Shown piece by piece: positions 26,538 through 35,156 of a DNA stretch of 64,000 nt (position 1 is its first letter; each line of letters opens with the position of its first letter). Location: contig NZ_JOCB01000030.1 in assembly GCF_000718775.1 (NCBI RefSeq), positions 21,188 through 85,187 on the forward strand. Direction: 5' to 3'. This stretch comes from Streptomyces sp. NRRL S-31 (lineage in GTDB: Bacteria; Actinomycetota; Actinomycetes; Streptomycetales; Streptomycetaceae). Below the pieces are notes generated by a model that ran no database searches, had not been told where the DNA came from, and worked only from the letters and a program-made list of their open reading frames with translations. Both the position numbers and the translations under genes were made by a program.

Positions 26538-27404
26538 CTAACCGGGATGCGGACCGCCGTCGGTGTGCGGCTCGGGCCGCGGTTCGGGCCGTGGTTCGGG
26601 CCGTGGCTCGGACCACGCCTCCCGGTCCGGCTCCGCGGGCGGTGACTGCCCGCCCCGCTCCAGGAAGTGCAGCAGCTCCACGGGGATCGGCAGCACCAGG
26701 GTGGAGTTCTTCTCGGCCGCCACCGCCATCACCGTCTGGAGCAGCCGCAGCTGGAGCGCGGCCGGTGTGCCCGACATCTGCTGGGCGGCCTCGGCGAGCT
26801 TCCGGGAGGCCTGGAGTTCGGCGTCGGCGTTGATGATCCGGGCCCGGCGCTCGCGGTCCGCCTCGGCCTGGCGGGCCATCGACCGCTTCATCGTGTCCGG
26901 CAGGGACACGTCCTTGATCTCCACCCGGTCGACCTGGATGCCCCAGCCCACCGCGGGGCTGTCGATCATCAGCTCCAGGCCCTGGTTGAGCTTCTCCCGG
27001 TTGGAGAGCAGATCGTCCAGGTCGCTCTTGCCGATGATCGACCGCAGGGAGGTCTGCGCCATCTGCGACACCGCGAACTTGTAGTCCTCGACCTTCAGCA
27101 GGGCGCTCGCGGCGTCGACCACCCGGAAGTAGACCACCGCGTCCACCCGGACGGTGACGTTGTCGCGGGTGATGCCCTCCTGGGCCGGGATCGGCAGCGT
27201 CACGATCTGCATGTTGACCTTGTGCAGCCGGTCCACGAAGGGGATGACCAGATTCAGGCCCGGCGACCGTTCCTCCCCGGTCACCCGGCCGAGCCGGAAC
27301 AGCACACCGCGTTCGTACTGCTTGACCACCCGAGCGGCCGCCGCCAGGTACACCACGGCTGCGGAGCCGGCCGCCGCCACCGCCGCGAGAAGCAAGTCGA
27401 CCAT
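26538..27404 (-). CDS. SPFH/band-7 (stomatin-like) membrane protein
   Basis: 288 residues from ATG 27404, with a strong GAGGAGG site. An N-terminal membrane helix (LLLAAVAAAGSAAVVYLAAA) precedes a full band-7 domain (VVKQYERGVLFRLGRVTGEERSPGLNLVIPFVDRLHKV) and an alpha-helical RQAEADRERRARIINADAELQAS segment, typical of slipins. The C-terminal tail is unusual: repeated Glu-Pro-Arg-Pro units encoded by a short DNA repeat, ending HTDGGPHPG. Proteins of this type scaffold membrane microdomains. Confidence 0.9.
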   Translation of the reverse strand: MVDLLLAAVAAAGSAAVVYLAAAARVVKQYERGVLFRLGRVTGEERSPGLNLVIPFVDRLHKVNMQIVTLPIPAQEGITRDNVTVRVDAVVYFRVVDAASALLKVEDYKFAVSQMAQTSLRSIIGKSDLDDLLSNREKLNQGLELMIDSPAVGWGIQVDRVEIKDVSLPDTMKRSMARQAEADRERRARIINADAELQASRKLAEAAQQMSGTPAALQLRLLQTVMAVAAEKNSTLVLPIPVELLHFLERGGQSPPAEPDREAWSEPRPEPRPEPRPEPHTDGGPHPG

Positions 27405-27458
27405 GGTGACCTCCTCGTACAGAGGTCGGTTTTGTCTGCTGTTGCCACGATAGGCCCA

Positions 27459-27498
27459 TGGGGCCGGGATGCCGAGAGATCCCGGCGTCCCGGCCCCA
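27459..27498 (-). terminator. Hairpin terminator after the SulP gene
   Basis: TGGGGCCGGGA pairs perfectly with TCCCGGCCCCA, continued by a T-G wobble and GCC/GGC, around a 10-nt loop. It starts 10 bp past the SulP stop and lies 54 bp upstream of the band-7 ATG, so it separates the two units on the minus strand. Confidence 0.7.
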
Positions 27499-27508
27499 CG
27501 GGGAGTGC

Positions 27509-28999
27509 TCAGGCGGCCTTGACCAGCCGCACCGGCTCTATGCCCGCCGCGCTGTGCCGCGCCGCCCAGTTCTCCAGGGCCGTACGGCAGGCGTGATCCA
27601 GGTGGTGCAGCCCGGACAGGTCCAGCCGGACCGGACGGTCCTGCGGCAGCGACTCCAGGCTGTCCAGGATCTTCGGCAGCCGCAGGAACGTCGCGTTGCC
27701 CGACAGCCGCGCCTCCACCGGGCCCGCACCCCCGTCCACGACCTCCAGCCTGATGTGCGAGGCCTCCCAGGCGGTCTTCACCACGGCCAGTGCCAGACCG
27801 ATCAGCACGCCCTCGAACATGCTGACCGCCACGATGGAGACGGCCGTGACGGCGAGGACCAGCGCTTCCCCGCGGTGCTCCCGCCACAGCCCGGCCAGCG
27901 CCCGGACCGGGATCAGCTTGGCGCCCGCGTGGATCAGGATGCCCGCGAGGGCCGGGATCGGGATGTGGGCGAGCACGCCGGGCAGCAGCGCCGCGAACAG
28001 CAGCAGCCACACGCCGTGCAGCACCCGGGAGGCCTTGGTGCGGGCCCCGGCCTGCACGTTGGCCGCGCTGCGCACGATCACCGCGGTCATCGGCAGGGCG
28101 CCGAGCAGCCCGCACACCGTGTTGCCGGCGCCCTGGGCGATCAGCTCCCGGTTGTACTGGGTGCGCGGACCGGAGTGCAGCCGGTCCACGGCCGCCGCGC
28201 TGAACAGCGACTCGGCGGACGCGATCAGGGTGAAGGCGACGACCGTGCCCAGCAGCCCCGGACCGGCCAGTTCGGCGAAGGCGCTCAGCGGCGGCGGCTG
28301 GACGGAGTCCAGCAGGCCGCGCACCTCCACCATGGCCACGGGCAGGTCCAGCGCGAACGCGGCCAGCGTGGCGAGCCCGACCGCGGCCAGCGGACCGGGC
28401 ACCGTACGCACCTTCGCCGGGGCGTGCCGCCACAGCAGCAGCACCGCGACCGTGCCCGCGGCCACCGCGAGCGAGGCCAGGGCGCCGCCGTCGCCGAAGG
28501 CGTCCCAGAACGCGCCGGGCAGCCCGGCGATCTTGCCCAGCCCGGAGTCGGGGGCCTTCGCGGCCAGCGCCGGGTAGAGCTGCCCCGCGATGATGACCAG
28601 ACCGATTCCGGCCAGCATGCCCTCGACGACGGAGACGGAGATGGCCCGGAAGTAGCGACCGAGCCGCAGCAGGCCCATGGCCACCTGGAGCAGCCCGCTG
28701 GCGAGCACGATCACACCGAGTGCCGGCAGGCCGAACTCCTTGACCGCCTCGAAGACGAGCACGGTCATGCCGGCCGCCGGACCCGACACCTGGAGGCTGC
28801 TGCCGCGCATCAGCCCGGTGACGAGACCGCCCACGATGCCGGTGACCAGGCCGAGTTCGGCCGGCACCCCGGAGGCGACGGCCACGCCCACGCACAGCGG
28901 CAGCGCGACCAGGAAGACGACGAGCGAGGCCGCGAAGTCCTGCCTCAGGTGGGGGAATCGGGATATGAGGGAGCGGTTGTCGGTCATCGGCGCGCTCAC
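27509..28999 (-). CDS. SulP-family anion (bicarbonate/sulfate) transporter with STAS domain
   Basis: 496 residues. GTG 28999 overlaps the carbonic-anhydrase TGA (GTGA); an ATG four codons in is also possible. The membrane part has SulP motifs (VALPLCVGVAVASGVPAELGLVTGIVGGLVTG, SGPAAGMTVLVFEAVKE, GQGAGNTVCGLLGALPMTAVIVRSAANVQAGARTKAS). A C-terminal STAS domain (PVRLDLSGLHHLDHACRTALENW) follows. Together with the carbonic anhydrase encoded just upstream this suggests bicarbonate handling, as in other SulP/CA pairs. Confidence 0.92.
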   Translation of the reverse strand: MSAPMTDNRSLISRFPHLRQDFAASLVVFLVALPLCVGVAVASGVPAELGLVTGIVGGLVTGLMRGSSLQVSGPAAGMTVLVFEAVKEFGLPALGVIVLASGLLQVAMGLLRLGRYFRAISVSVVEGMLAGIGLVIIAGQLYPALAAKAPDSGLGKIAGLPGAFWDAFGDGGALASLAVAAGTVAVLLLWRHAPAKVRTVPGPLAAVGLATLAAFALDLPVAMVEVRGLLDSVQPPPLSAFAELAGPGLLGTVVAFTLIASAESLFSAAAVDRLHSGPRTQYNRELIAQGAGNTVCGLLGALPMTAVIVRSAANVQAGARTKASRVLHGVWLLLFAALLPGVLAHIPIPALAGILIHAGAKLIPVRALAGLWREHRGEALVLAVTAVSIVAVSMFEGVLIGLALAVVKTAWEASHIRLEVVDGGAGPVEARLSGNATFLRLPKILDSLESLPQDRPVRLDLSGLHHLDHACRTALENWAARHSAAGIEPVRLVKAA

Positions 29000-29574
29000 A
29001 GGGCTTCGAAGGTGTCGGTCCGCGGGCGGTGCGTCCGTACGGTGCCGGTGTGCACCTCGTAGTACCAGGCGTGCAGGTCCAGCCGGCCCTCCGTCAGCTT
29101 CCGCTCCACGCAGGGGTAGGAGCGCAGCCGCAGCAGCTGGGTCAGGACGTGGCTCTGCACGCCCTCGGCGACCTCCGGGTCCTCGGCCGCGCCGTCCGGG
29201 CGCGGGGTGGCGTGCGCCAGCCAGTCGCGCACGGCCGGTACGGCGGTCAGGTCGTCCCCGCGCACCAGCGCGCCGACGGCGCCGCAGTGCGAGTGGCCGC
29301 AGACCACGATGTCCCGGACGCCGAGCACCTCCACGGCGTACTCGATGGTGGCGGCCTCGCTGGTGGGATGCTCGGAGGCGTACGGCGGGACGATGTTGCC
29401 CGCGGTGCGCAGCTCGAACAGCTCGCCGGGGCGGGCGCCCGTGATCAGGGCCGGGACGACCCGGGAATCGGAGCAGGTGATGAACAGCACCTGGGGGGAC
29501 TGGCCTTCGGCGAGCTTGGCGAACTCCTCAGGGCGTTGTCCGAACGTACGGGCGTGGTCGATGAGGGGCTGCAT
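28996..29574 (-). CDS. Beta-class carbonic anhydrase
   Basis: 192 residues from ATG 29574, preceded by AGGAGGAACC. Zinc ligands Cys34 (ITCSDSRVVP, with the Asp36/Arg38 dyad), His94 and Cys97 (VCGHSHCGAVGAL). Interconverts CO2 and bicarbonate in the cytoplasm. Translationally coupled to the following SulP transporter through a 4-bp overlap, implying a joint role in bicarbonate uptake or pH balance. Confidence 0.95.
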   Translation of the reverse strand: MQPLIDHARTFGQRPEEFAKLAEGQSPQVLFITCSDSRVVPALITGARPGELFELRTAGNIVPPYASEHPTSEAATIEYAVEVLGVRDIVVCGHSHCGAVGALVRGDDLTAVPAVRDWLAHATPRPDGAAEDPEVAEGVQSHVLTQLLRLRSYPCVERKLTEGRLDLHAWYYEVHTGTVRTHRPRTDTFEAL

Positions 29575-29651
29575 GTCTGTGGTTCCTCCTGGCGCGCCTG
29601 CCTGGCGCGTCGGACTTGAACGGGTTGTGGGGGAGAGCGGAGCGGCGGCTC

Positions 29652-30047
29652 TCAGCAGCGGAAGACCTGGAGCGCTGCCGGTGCGTGGGCCGCGGCGGCT
29701 CTGGAGGCGGGATGGTGCGGGGCACCCCCGGGGTACGACGGGTCGGCCTCCGCCTCCCGGCCGGATATCAGGGGGTGTTCCCGCGGTTCGCCCGTCGCCG
29801 GGCCGCGGTGCCGGTCACGCACGGGCGGGAGGCTCAGGGATGCACCCGGCCGGCCGGGGACGCGGATCGTGTCCGCTCCCTCGCGGGCCCACTGTGCGGA
29901 GAGGGGTGTTCCGGTCTCGGTCTTGGCCAGGGCCTGACCGAAAGTGTGCGCGGGTGTGAAGGTTCCCGTGGGGACGAAGAGCTGGAAGGCGAGCAGGGTC
30001 ACGCTGAGGAGGGTGAGCAGGCAGCGCACCGTCGTACCTCGCAACAT
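29652..30047 (-). CDS. Small secreted or membrane-anchored protein of unknown function
   Basis: 131 residues from ATG 30047, with a GGGGAGG site 4 nt upstream. A leader (MLRGTTVRCLLTLLSVTLLAFQLFVPTG) looks like a signal peptide or anchor. The rest is Pro/Arg/His-rich without a recognised domain, ending in Cys (ALQVFRC). The good ribosome site and leader argue that it is real; the low-complexity second half may be less constrained. No function assigned. Confidence 0.55.
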   Translation of the reverse strand: MLRGTTVRCLLTLLSVTLLAFQLFVPTGTFTPAHTFGQALAKTETGTPLSAQWAREGADTIRVPGRPGASLSLPPVRDRHRGPATGEPREHPLISGREAEADPSYPGGAPHHPASRAAAAHAPAALQVFRC

Positions 30048-30275
30048 GAGCCTCCCCCCGCCCTCTTCATGTCTCTAGTCCAGACCAAGCGATGGTCAAC
30101 GAATGGTCAAGAAATACGTTAGCGCGGCGCGGCCCTTTGCAGGGTTAACTGCGCGTTACGAAACGAAGAGAGCGTGAAAAGTGCGGTGGCATGGCCGGAA
30201 TTCGCCCTTGACGCGCGCCGGCGCGAGCGACTCCCGCGCTGGCGCGCGAGGTGGCTGACGGCCCGTCGGGGCCGG

Positions 30276-31382
30276 TCAGGGGGCGACGAGCCCCTTCGCG
30301 TCCCGGGCCAGCGCGGTGAGCCGGGATATCGCGCGGAAGTACTTCTTGCGGTAGCCGCCGTTCAGCATCTCCTCGCTGAACAGCCGGTCGAACGGCAGCC
30401 CCGAGGCCAGCACCGGGACCTCGCGGTCGTAGAGCCGGTCGGCGAGCACCACCAGCCGCAGCGCCGTCGACTGGTCCGGCACGGGCCGCACACCCGTCAG
30501 GCAGACCGCCCGCACCCCGTCGGTCAGCGCGCCGTACCGGCTCGGGTGCACCTTGGCCAGGTGCTCCAGCAGGCCCGGGAAGTCGTCCAGCGAGGCGCCC
30601 TCGGTGGCGAACGCCGTCGTCCTGACCTCCTCGTCGGAGAAGGGCGCCGGGGCCTCGGGCAGGCCGCGGTGGCGGTAGTCCTCGCCGTCGATGCGCAGGG
30701 CGCGGAAGTGGGCCGACAGTCCCTGGATCTCGCGCAGGAAGTCGGCGGCGGCGAAGCGGCCCTCGCCCAGCTTGCCGGGGAGCGTGTTGGAGGTCGCGGC
30801 GAGCGCCACGCCCGCCTCGACCAGCTTGCCGAGCAGGGTCGACACGAGGACCGTGTCGCCGGGGTCGTCCAGCTCGAACTCGTCGATGCAGAGCAGGCTG
30901 TGCCCGGACAGGGTCCGCACCGTCTGCTGGAAGCCGAGCGCGCCGACCAGGTTGGTCAGCTCCACGAAGGTGCCGAACGCCTTGCGGGCCGGTTCGGCCG
31001 GGGCGGCGTGCCACAGGGAGGCGAGCAGATGGGTCTTGCCGACGCCGTACCCGCCGTCCAGGTACACCCCGCGCGGGCCCGCCGGGGTCTTGGGTGCCTT
31101 CGCCCTGCCGAACCCGAGGAAGCCGCGCAGACCGCCGCCGGAGGGCGCGGGCGCGGCGCCCAGCCCGGCGGCGAAGCCCTCCAGGACCCGCACGGCCTCC
31201 GTCTGGCTGGGCTGGTTCGGGTCCGGGATGTACGTCGCGAAGCGGACCGAGTCGAAGCGCGGCGGCGGCACCATCTCGGCGACCAGGCGGTCCGCGGGGA
31301 CGTGCGGCTCGCGGGCGCACAGGGAGAGGGGACCCGCGTCGGTCACGGGGCCGGAACCGGGGGCGGTGGAGGAGGACGACAC
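30276..31382 (-). CDS. ZapE/AFG1-like AAA ATPase
   Basis: 368 residues from GTG 31382 (VSSSSTAPGSGPVTDAG). Walker A is GGYGVGKTHLLASLWH and Walker B LLCIDEFELDDPGD; PPPRFDSVRFATYIPDPNQPSQTEAV upstream is the family's N-terminal motif. AFG1/ZapE ATPases act in protein quality control or, in E. coli, at the division ring; the role in Streptomyces is not established. Divergent from the reductase gene at 31419. Confidence 0.88.
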   Translation of the reverse strand: MSSSSTAPGSGPVTDAGPLSLCAREPHVPADRLVAEMVPPPRFDSVRFATYIPDPNQPSQTEAVRVLEGFAAGLGAAPAPSGGGLRGFLGFGRAKAPKTPAGPRGVYLDGGYGVGKTHLLASLWHAAPAEPARKAFGTFVELTNLVGALGFQQTVRTLSGHSLLCIDEFELDDPGDTVLVSTLLGKLVEAGVALAATSNTLPGKLGEGRFAAADFLREIQGLSAHFRALRIDGEDYRHRGLPEAPAPFSDEEVRTTAFATEGASLDDFPGLLEHLAKVHPSRYGALTDGVRAVCLTGVRPVPDQSTALRLVVLADRLYDREVPVLASGLPFDRLFSEEMLNGGYRKKYFRAISRLTALARDAKGLVAP

Positions 31383-31418
31383 GGTTGTCCATGCTAAGCG
31401 CCGTGTCACACTGCACGA

Positions 31419-32324
31419 ATGCGACGCCTCTTCCCTGTGACCGAAGAAACAGCAGCCCAGGCACTCACGGAGGCAGCCGGGCGGGAGACGGAGGGGCCGG
31501 CCCCGGCCCGCGCGGACGGCCCCGCCGGGACGTCCGGGGCGCATTCCGGGGCTTCCGGGACGGGTGGTGCCGGGGCCGCCGACGCCCTGGTGGACCGGGA
31601 GTGGGGCCTCGCCGAGCTGGCCGCCGCCTACGCCTACCCGGAACCCGGCGCCGGCGCCCCGCGGCCGTGGCTGCGGGCCAACATGGTCTCCTCCCTCGAC
31701 GGCGCCGGTCAGCACGATGGCCGCTCGCAGCCCATCTCCGGCGCCGCCGACATGCGGATCTTCGGCACCTTGCGGGCGCTCGCGGACGTCGTCGTGGTCG
31801 GTGCGGAAACGGTACGGACGGAGGGGTACCGCCCCGCCCGGGTGCGGGCCGAGTTCGCCGGGGCCCGCGCGGCCGCCGGACAGACCCCGGTGCCGGCCGT
31901 CGCCGTCGTCAGCGCGAGCCTGGACCTGGATTTCACCCTGCCGCTGTTCACCTCGCCCGTGGTGCCGACGCTCATCCTGACCGGAGCCGCCGCCGCGCCC
32001 GACCGGGTAGCCGCCGCCGAGAAGGCCGGCGCCCGGGTGCTGGTCGCCGGTGCGGGGACGGGCGTGGAGCCCGCGCGCGCGGTGCGGGTTCTCGCCGGCC
32101 TCGGACACACCCGGCTGCTCACCGAGGGCGGCCCCCGGCTGCTCGGTCAGCTGATCGCCGCGGAGGTGCTGGACGAGCTGTGTCTGACCATCTCGCCGAT
32201 GCTCACCGCGGGGAGCGCGCAGCGCATCGCCGTGGGGCCGTCGGTCGCCGTCCCACACCGGTTCGCGCTCGTGTCCCTGCTGGAGGAGGAAGGGTTCCTG
32301 TTCAGCCGCTACCGGCGGCGCTGA
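31419..32324 (+). CDS. RibD C-terminal-type (pyrimidine/dihydrofolate-like) reductase
   Basis: 301 residues. After a Gly/Ala-rich leader of about 60 residues the reductase fold begins: RPWLRANMVSSLDGAGQHDG, DMRIFGTLRALADVVVVGAETVRTEGY, then the NADPH-binding LLTEGGPRLLGQLIAAEVLDELCLTISPML. This resembles the reductase domain of RibD (5-amino-6-ribosylamino-pyrimidinedione reductase) but without a deaminase domain. Could act in riboflavin or a related pathway; substrate not certain. Confidence 0.85.
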   Translation: MRRLFPVTEETAAQALTEAAGRETEGPAPARADGPAGTSGAHSGASGTGGAGAADALVDREWGLAELAAAYAYPEPGAGAPRPWLRANMVSSLDGAGQHDGRSQPISGAADMRIFGTLRALADVVVVGAETVRTEGYRPARVRAEFAGARAAAGQTPVPAVAVVSASLDLDFTLPLFTSPVVPTLILTGAAAAPDRVAAAEKAGARVLVAGAGTGVEPARAVRVLAGLGHTRLLTEGGPRLLGQLIAAEVLDELCLTISPMLTAGSAQRIAVGPSVAVPHRFALVSLLEEEGFLFSRYRRR

Positions 32325-32488
32325 GCCGCCGCTCGGCTGAATCCGCCGTTGTCCGCCGTTGTCGGACGCTATGCGCCGTTCCGCTCCACTCCCGGCGGGC
32401 ATGCCCAGACCCGCACCACCCGTGTGATCATGGGGAAGGATGGTTTTCGCGGGGCCCTGCCGGGCCCTCCGAGGAGAGGAGGCGCCTG

Positions 32489-32962
32489 GTGTTCACAAGC
32501 GTTCTGATGATCGAGAAGGCTCTGACGTCTGCCGACGTGGAGTTCGTCACCACCCTGCACGGGGACGAGCCCGTCTCCTTCTACGTGCTGCTCCAGCCGC
32601 GCGGTGACCAGGCGGACCGGCTGCTGCGGGCCATCGACGACATCGCGCTCGGCGAACTCGACGAGGCGGTGCGCGAAGGGGAGACCCCCGAGGGGAACGA
32701 GGCGCGCAGCGTGGGGCGGCAGGCCCTCGACGTGTCGCTCCAGGCGCTGCTCGGCGCGGGCAGCCGGGCGGAGGGGCGGCTGGTGGAGGACCACCCGCTG
32801 GAGGCGCTGAAGGCGCTGGTGGCCGAGGTGGGCGCGGACGAGGTGATCGTGCTGACCGATCCGCACTACGTGGAGGAGTTCTTCCACCGGGACTGGGCCT
32901 CGCGGGCGCGGCACAAGGTCGGCGTCCCCGTGCTGAAGCTCTTCTCGCACAGCAAGGCGTAG
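32489..32962 (+). CDS. Conserved actinobacterial protein, Usp-like fold suspected
   Basis: 157 residues from GTG 32489, with an AGGAGG site. MFTSVLMIEKALTSADVEFVTTLHGDEPVSFYVLLQPRGDQADRLLRAIDDIALGEL opens the protein; the second half (ALKALVAEVGADEVIVLTDPHYVEEFFHRDWASRARHKVGVPVLKLFSH) has the alternating strand/helix pattern of universal-stress-type proteins. Homologues are often labelled indole-3-glycerol-phosphate synthase, but no TIM barrel is visible here, so I do not support that name. Conserved just upstream of murC. Confidence 0.75.
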   Translation: MFTSVLMIEKALTSADVEFVTTLHGDEPVSFYVLLQPRGDQADRLLRAIDDIALGELDEAVREGETPEGNEARSVGRQALDVSLQALLGAGSRAEGRLVEDHPLEALKALVAEVGADEVIVLTDPHYVEEFFHRDWASRARHKVGVPVLKLFSHSKA

Positions 32963-33065
32963 GGTTCCGCCCCCGGGCGGGCCCGCGCGCCCCTTGCGAG
33001 GCCGCCCCCGCCCCAGCGCATAGGCTAGGCGAGCTTCAGCTCGTACCGTCTCTGGGGAGAAACGC

Positions 33066-34457
33066 ATGGCACCCGGCCTTCCTACCGCCATGGACCGACC
33101 GCACTTCATCGGCATCGGCGGCGCCGGGATGTCGGGCATCGCCAAGATCCTGGCGCAGCGCGGGGCGGAGGTGGCCGGCAGCGACGCCAAGGAGTCGGCG
33201 ACCGCCGAGGCGCTGCGGGCACTGGGCGTCACCGTGCACATCGGGCACGCCGCCGCCCACCTCGCGGACGACGCGAGCTGTGTGGTGGTGTCGTCGGCGA
33301 TCCGCAGCGACAACCCGGAGCTGGCCCGCGCCGCCGAGCTGGGCATCCCGGTGGTGCACCGCTCCGACGCGCTGGCCGCGCTGATGGAGGGCCTGCGGCC
33401 GATCGCCGTGGCGGGCACGCACGGCAAGACCACGACCACCTCCATGCTGGCCGTCTCGCTGGCCGAGCTGGGGCTGAAGCCGTCGTACGCCATCGGCGGA
33501 GACCTGGACGCACCCGGCTCCAACGCGCTGCACGGCGAGGGCGACATCTTCGTCGCCGAGGCCGACGAGTCGGACCGCAGCTTCCACAAGTACGCGCCCG
33601 AGGTCGCCATCGTCCTCAACGTCGAACTGGACCACCACGCCAACTACGCCTCCATCGACGAGATCTACGAGTCCTTCGAGACGTTCGTGGACCGCGTCAC
33701 CGAGGGCGGCACCCTGGTCGTCTCCGCCGACCACGAGGGCGCCCGGGAGCTGACCCGCCGGGTGCGCGCGGGCCGGGTGCGGGTGGTGACCTACGGCGAG
33801 GCCGAGGACGCCGGCGTACGCGTGCTCTCGATCGTCCCGCAGGGGCTGAAGAGCCAGGTCACCGTGGTGCTCGACGGCCAGGAGCTGACCTTCCAGGTCT
33901 CCGTGCCCGGCCGGCACTACGCCCTCAACGCGGTCGCCGCGCTCGCCGCCGGTGCCGCCCTCGGCATCCCGGCCGCCGAGCTGGCGCCCGCGCTCGCCGC
34001 CTACACCGGCGTCAAGCGGCGCCTCCAGCTCAAGGGCGAGGCGGCCGGCGTCCAGGTGATCGACTCCTACGCCCACCACCCGACCGAGATGACCGCCGAC
34101 CTGGAGGCCATGCGCGCCGCCGCCGGCGACGCCCGCATCCTCGTCGTCTTCCAGCCGCACCTCTTCTCCCGCACCCAGGAGCTGGGCAAGGAGATGGGGC
34201 AGGCGCTCGCCCTCGCCGACGCCTCGGTGGTCCTGGACATCTACCCGGCCCGCGAGGACCCGATCCCCGGCGTCACCAGCGAGCTGATCATCGAGGCGGC
34301 ACGCGCGGCCGGCGCCGACGTGACCGCCGTGCACGACAAGACGGAGATCCCGGCGGTGATCGCGGGAATGGCGAAGCCCGGTGATCTCGTTCTCACCATG
34401 GGCGCGGGAGATGTGACCGACCTGGGCCCGCTGATCCTGGACCGTCTTTCGCAGTAA
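33066..34457 (+). CDS. murC: UDP-N-acetylmuramate--L-alanine ligase
   Basis: 463 residues from ATG 33066. FIGIGGAGMSGIAKIL (residues about 14-29) binds the nucleotide sugar; the P-loop GTHGKTTTT lies at 117-125; EADESDRSF and NVELDHHANY carry metal and catalytic residues; DSYAHHPTE is the Mur-ligase C-terminal motif. Adds L-Ala to UDP-MurNAc, the first peptide step of peptidoglycan synthesis. Here it lies outside the dcw cluster, as in Streptomyces generally. msrB follows 14 bp later. Confidence 0.97.
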   Translation: MAPGLPTAMDRPHFIGIGGAGMSGIAKILAQRGAEVAGSDAKESATAEALRALGVTVHIGHAAAHLADDASCVVVSSAIRSDNPELARAAELGIPVVHRSDALAALMEGLRPIAVAGTHGKTTTTSMLAVSLAELGLKPSYAIGGDLDAPGSNALHGEGDIFVAEADESDRSFHKYAPEVAIVLNVELDHHANYASIDEIYESFETFVDRVTEGGTLVVSADHEGARELTRRVRAGRVRVVTYGEAEDAGVRVLSIVPQGLKSQVTVVLDGQELTFQVSVPGRHYALNAVAALAAGAALGIPAAELAPALAAYTGVKRRLQLKGEAAGVQVIDSYAHHPTEMTADLEAMRAAAGDARILVVFQPHLFSRTQELGKEMGQALALADASVVLDIYPAREDPIPGVTSELIIEAARAAGADVTAVHDKTEIPAVIAGMAKPGDLVLTMGAGDVTDLGPLILDRLSQ

Positions 34458-34471
34458 AGGGGCTGAAGCAC

Positions 34472-34879
34472 ATGTCGTACGACGTCGTGAAGCCGGACGA
34501 GCAGTGGCGCGCGGAGCTGAACCCGGCCGAGTACGCCGTGCTGCGCCAGGCCGCCACCGAGCCGGCCTTCACCGGTGAGTACACCGACACCAAGACCAAG
34601 GGCGTGTACTCCTGCCGTGCCTGCGGCGCCGAACTGTTCACCTCCGACACCAAGTTCGAGTCGCACTGCGGCTGGCCGTCCTTCTTCGACCCGAAGGACA
34701 CCGACGCCGTGGAGCTGATCGAGGACCGTTCCCACGGGATGGTCCGCACCGAGGTGCGCTGCGCCCGCTGCGGTTCCCACCTCGGGCACGTCTTCGCGGG
34801 CGAGGGCTACCCGACCCCGACCGACCAGCGCTACTGCATCAACTCGATCTCCCTGCGGCTGGCCCCCGAGGAGAACTGA
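34472..34879 (+). CDS. msrB: Peptide-methionine (R)-S-oxide reductase
   Basis: 135 residues. Two zinc CxxC pairs (Cys48/51 in SCRACG and Cys97/100 in CARCGSHLG), the HCGWPSF motif at 65-71 and the catalytic Cys122 in RYCINSISL. Reduces methionine-R-sulfoxide in proteins. Probably co-transcribed with murC (14-bp gap), as is common in this genus. Confidence 0.95.
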   Translation: MSYDVVKPDEQWRAELNPAEYAVLRQAATEPAFTGEYTDTKTKGVYSCRACGAELFTSDTKFESHCGWPSFFDPKDTDAVELIEDRSHGMVRTEVRCARCGSHLGHVFAGEGYPTPTDQRYCINSISLRLAPEEN

Positions 34880-34884
34880 GCACC

Positions 34885-34910
34885 GGCCGCCCCGGCGCCT
34901 CGGGGCGGCC
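34885..34910 (+). terminator. Hairpin terminator after msrB
   Basis: Nine-base-pair perfect stem GGCCGCCCC/GGGGCGGCC with an 8-nt loop, beginning 5 bp after the msrB stop. No U-tract. It separates murC-msrB from the ABC-transporter operon. Confidence 0.7.
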
Positions 34911-35156
34911 TGCCGGGCGTCCCCGGCCCGCCTCGACGCCCGGCACGCGGAGGGCGACGCCCCCTCCGCGCGGCCCCGCCGCACCAGATCGCGACGGGGA
35001 CGCGTGGTCCGCCGAAAAGCGGGCAGACGGACGGTCGGCCCGGTACGGACCGGCTCGCCGGCATGCGGCTCCGCCGCCGAACAGCCGGAAGAGGCGCCGT
35101 CTAGACTCTCCCCGCACCAGCCCAGAATCGGTCGGACCCGAAGGGTACGCGGCGTT

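Noticed and set aside
32489..32962. Indole-3-glycerol-phosphate synthase
   Set aside because: Homologues are sometimes labelled so, but the protein is far too short and shows no TIM-barrel motif.
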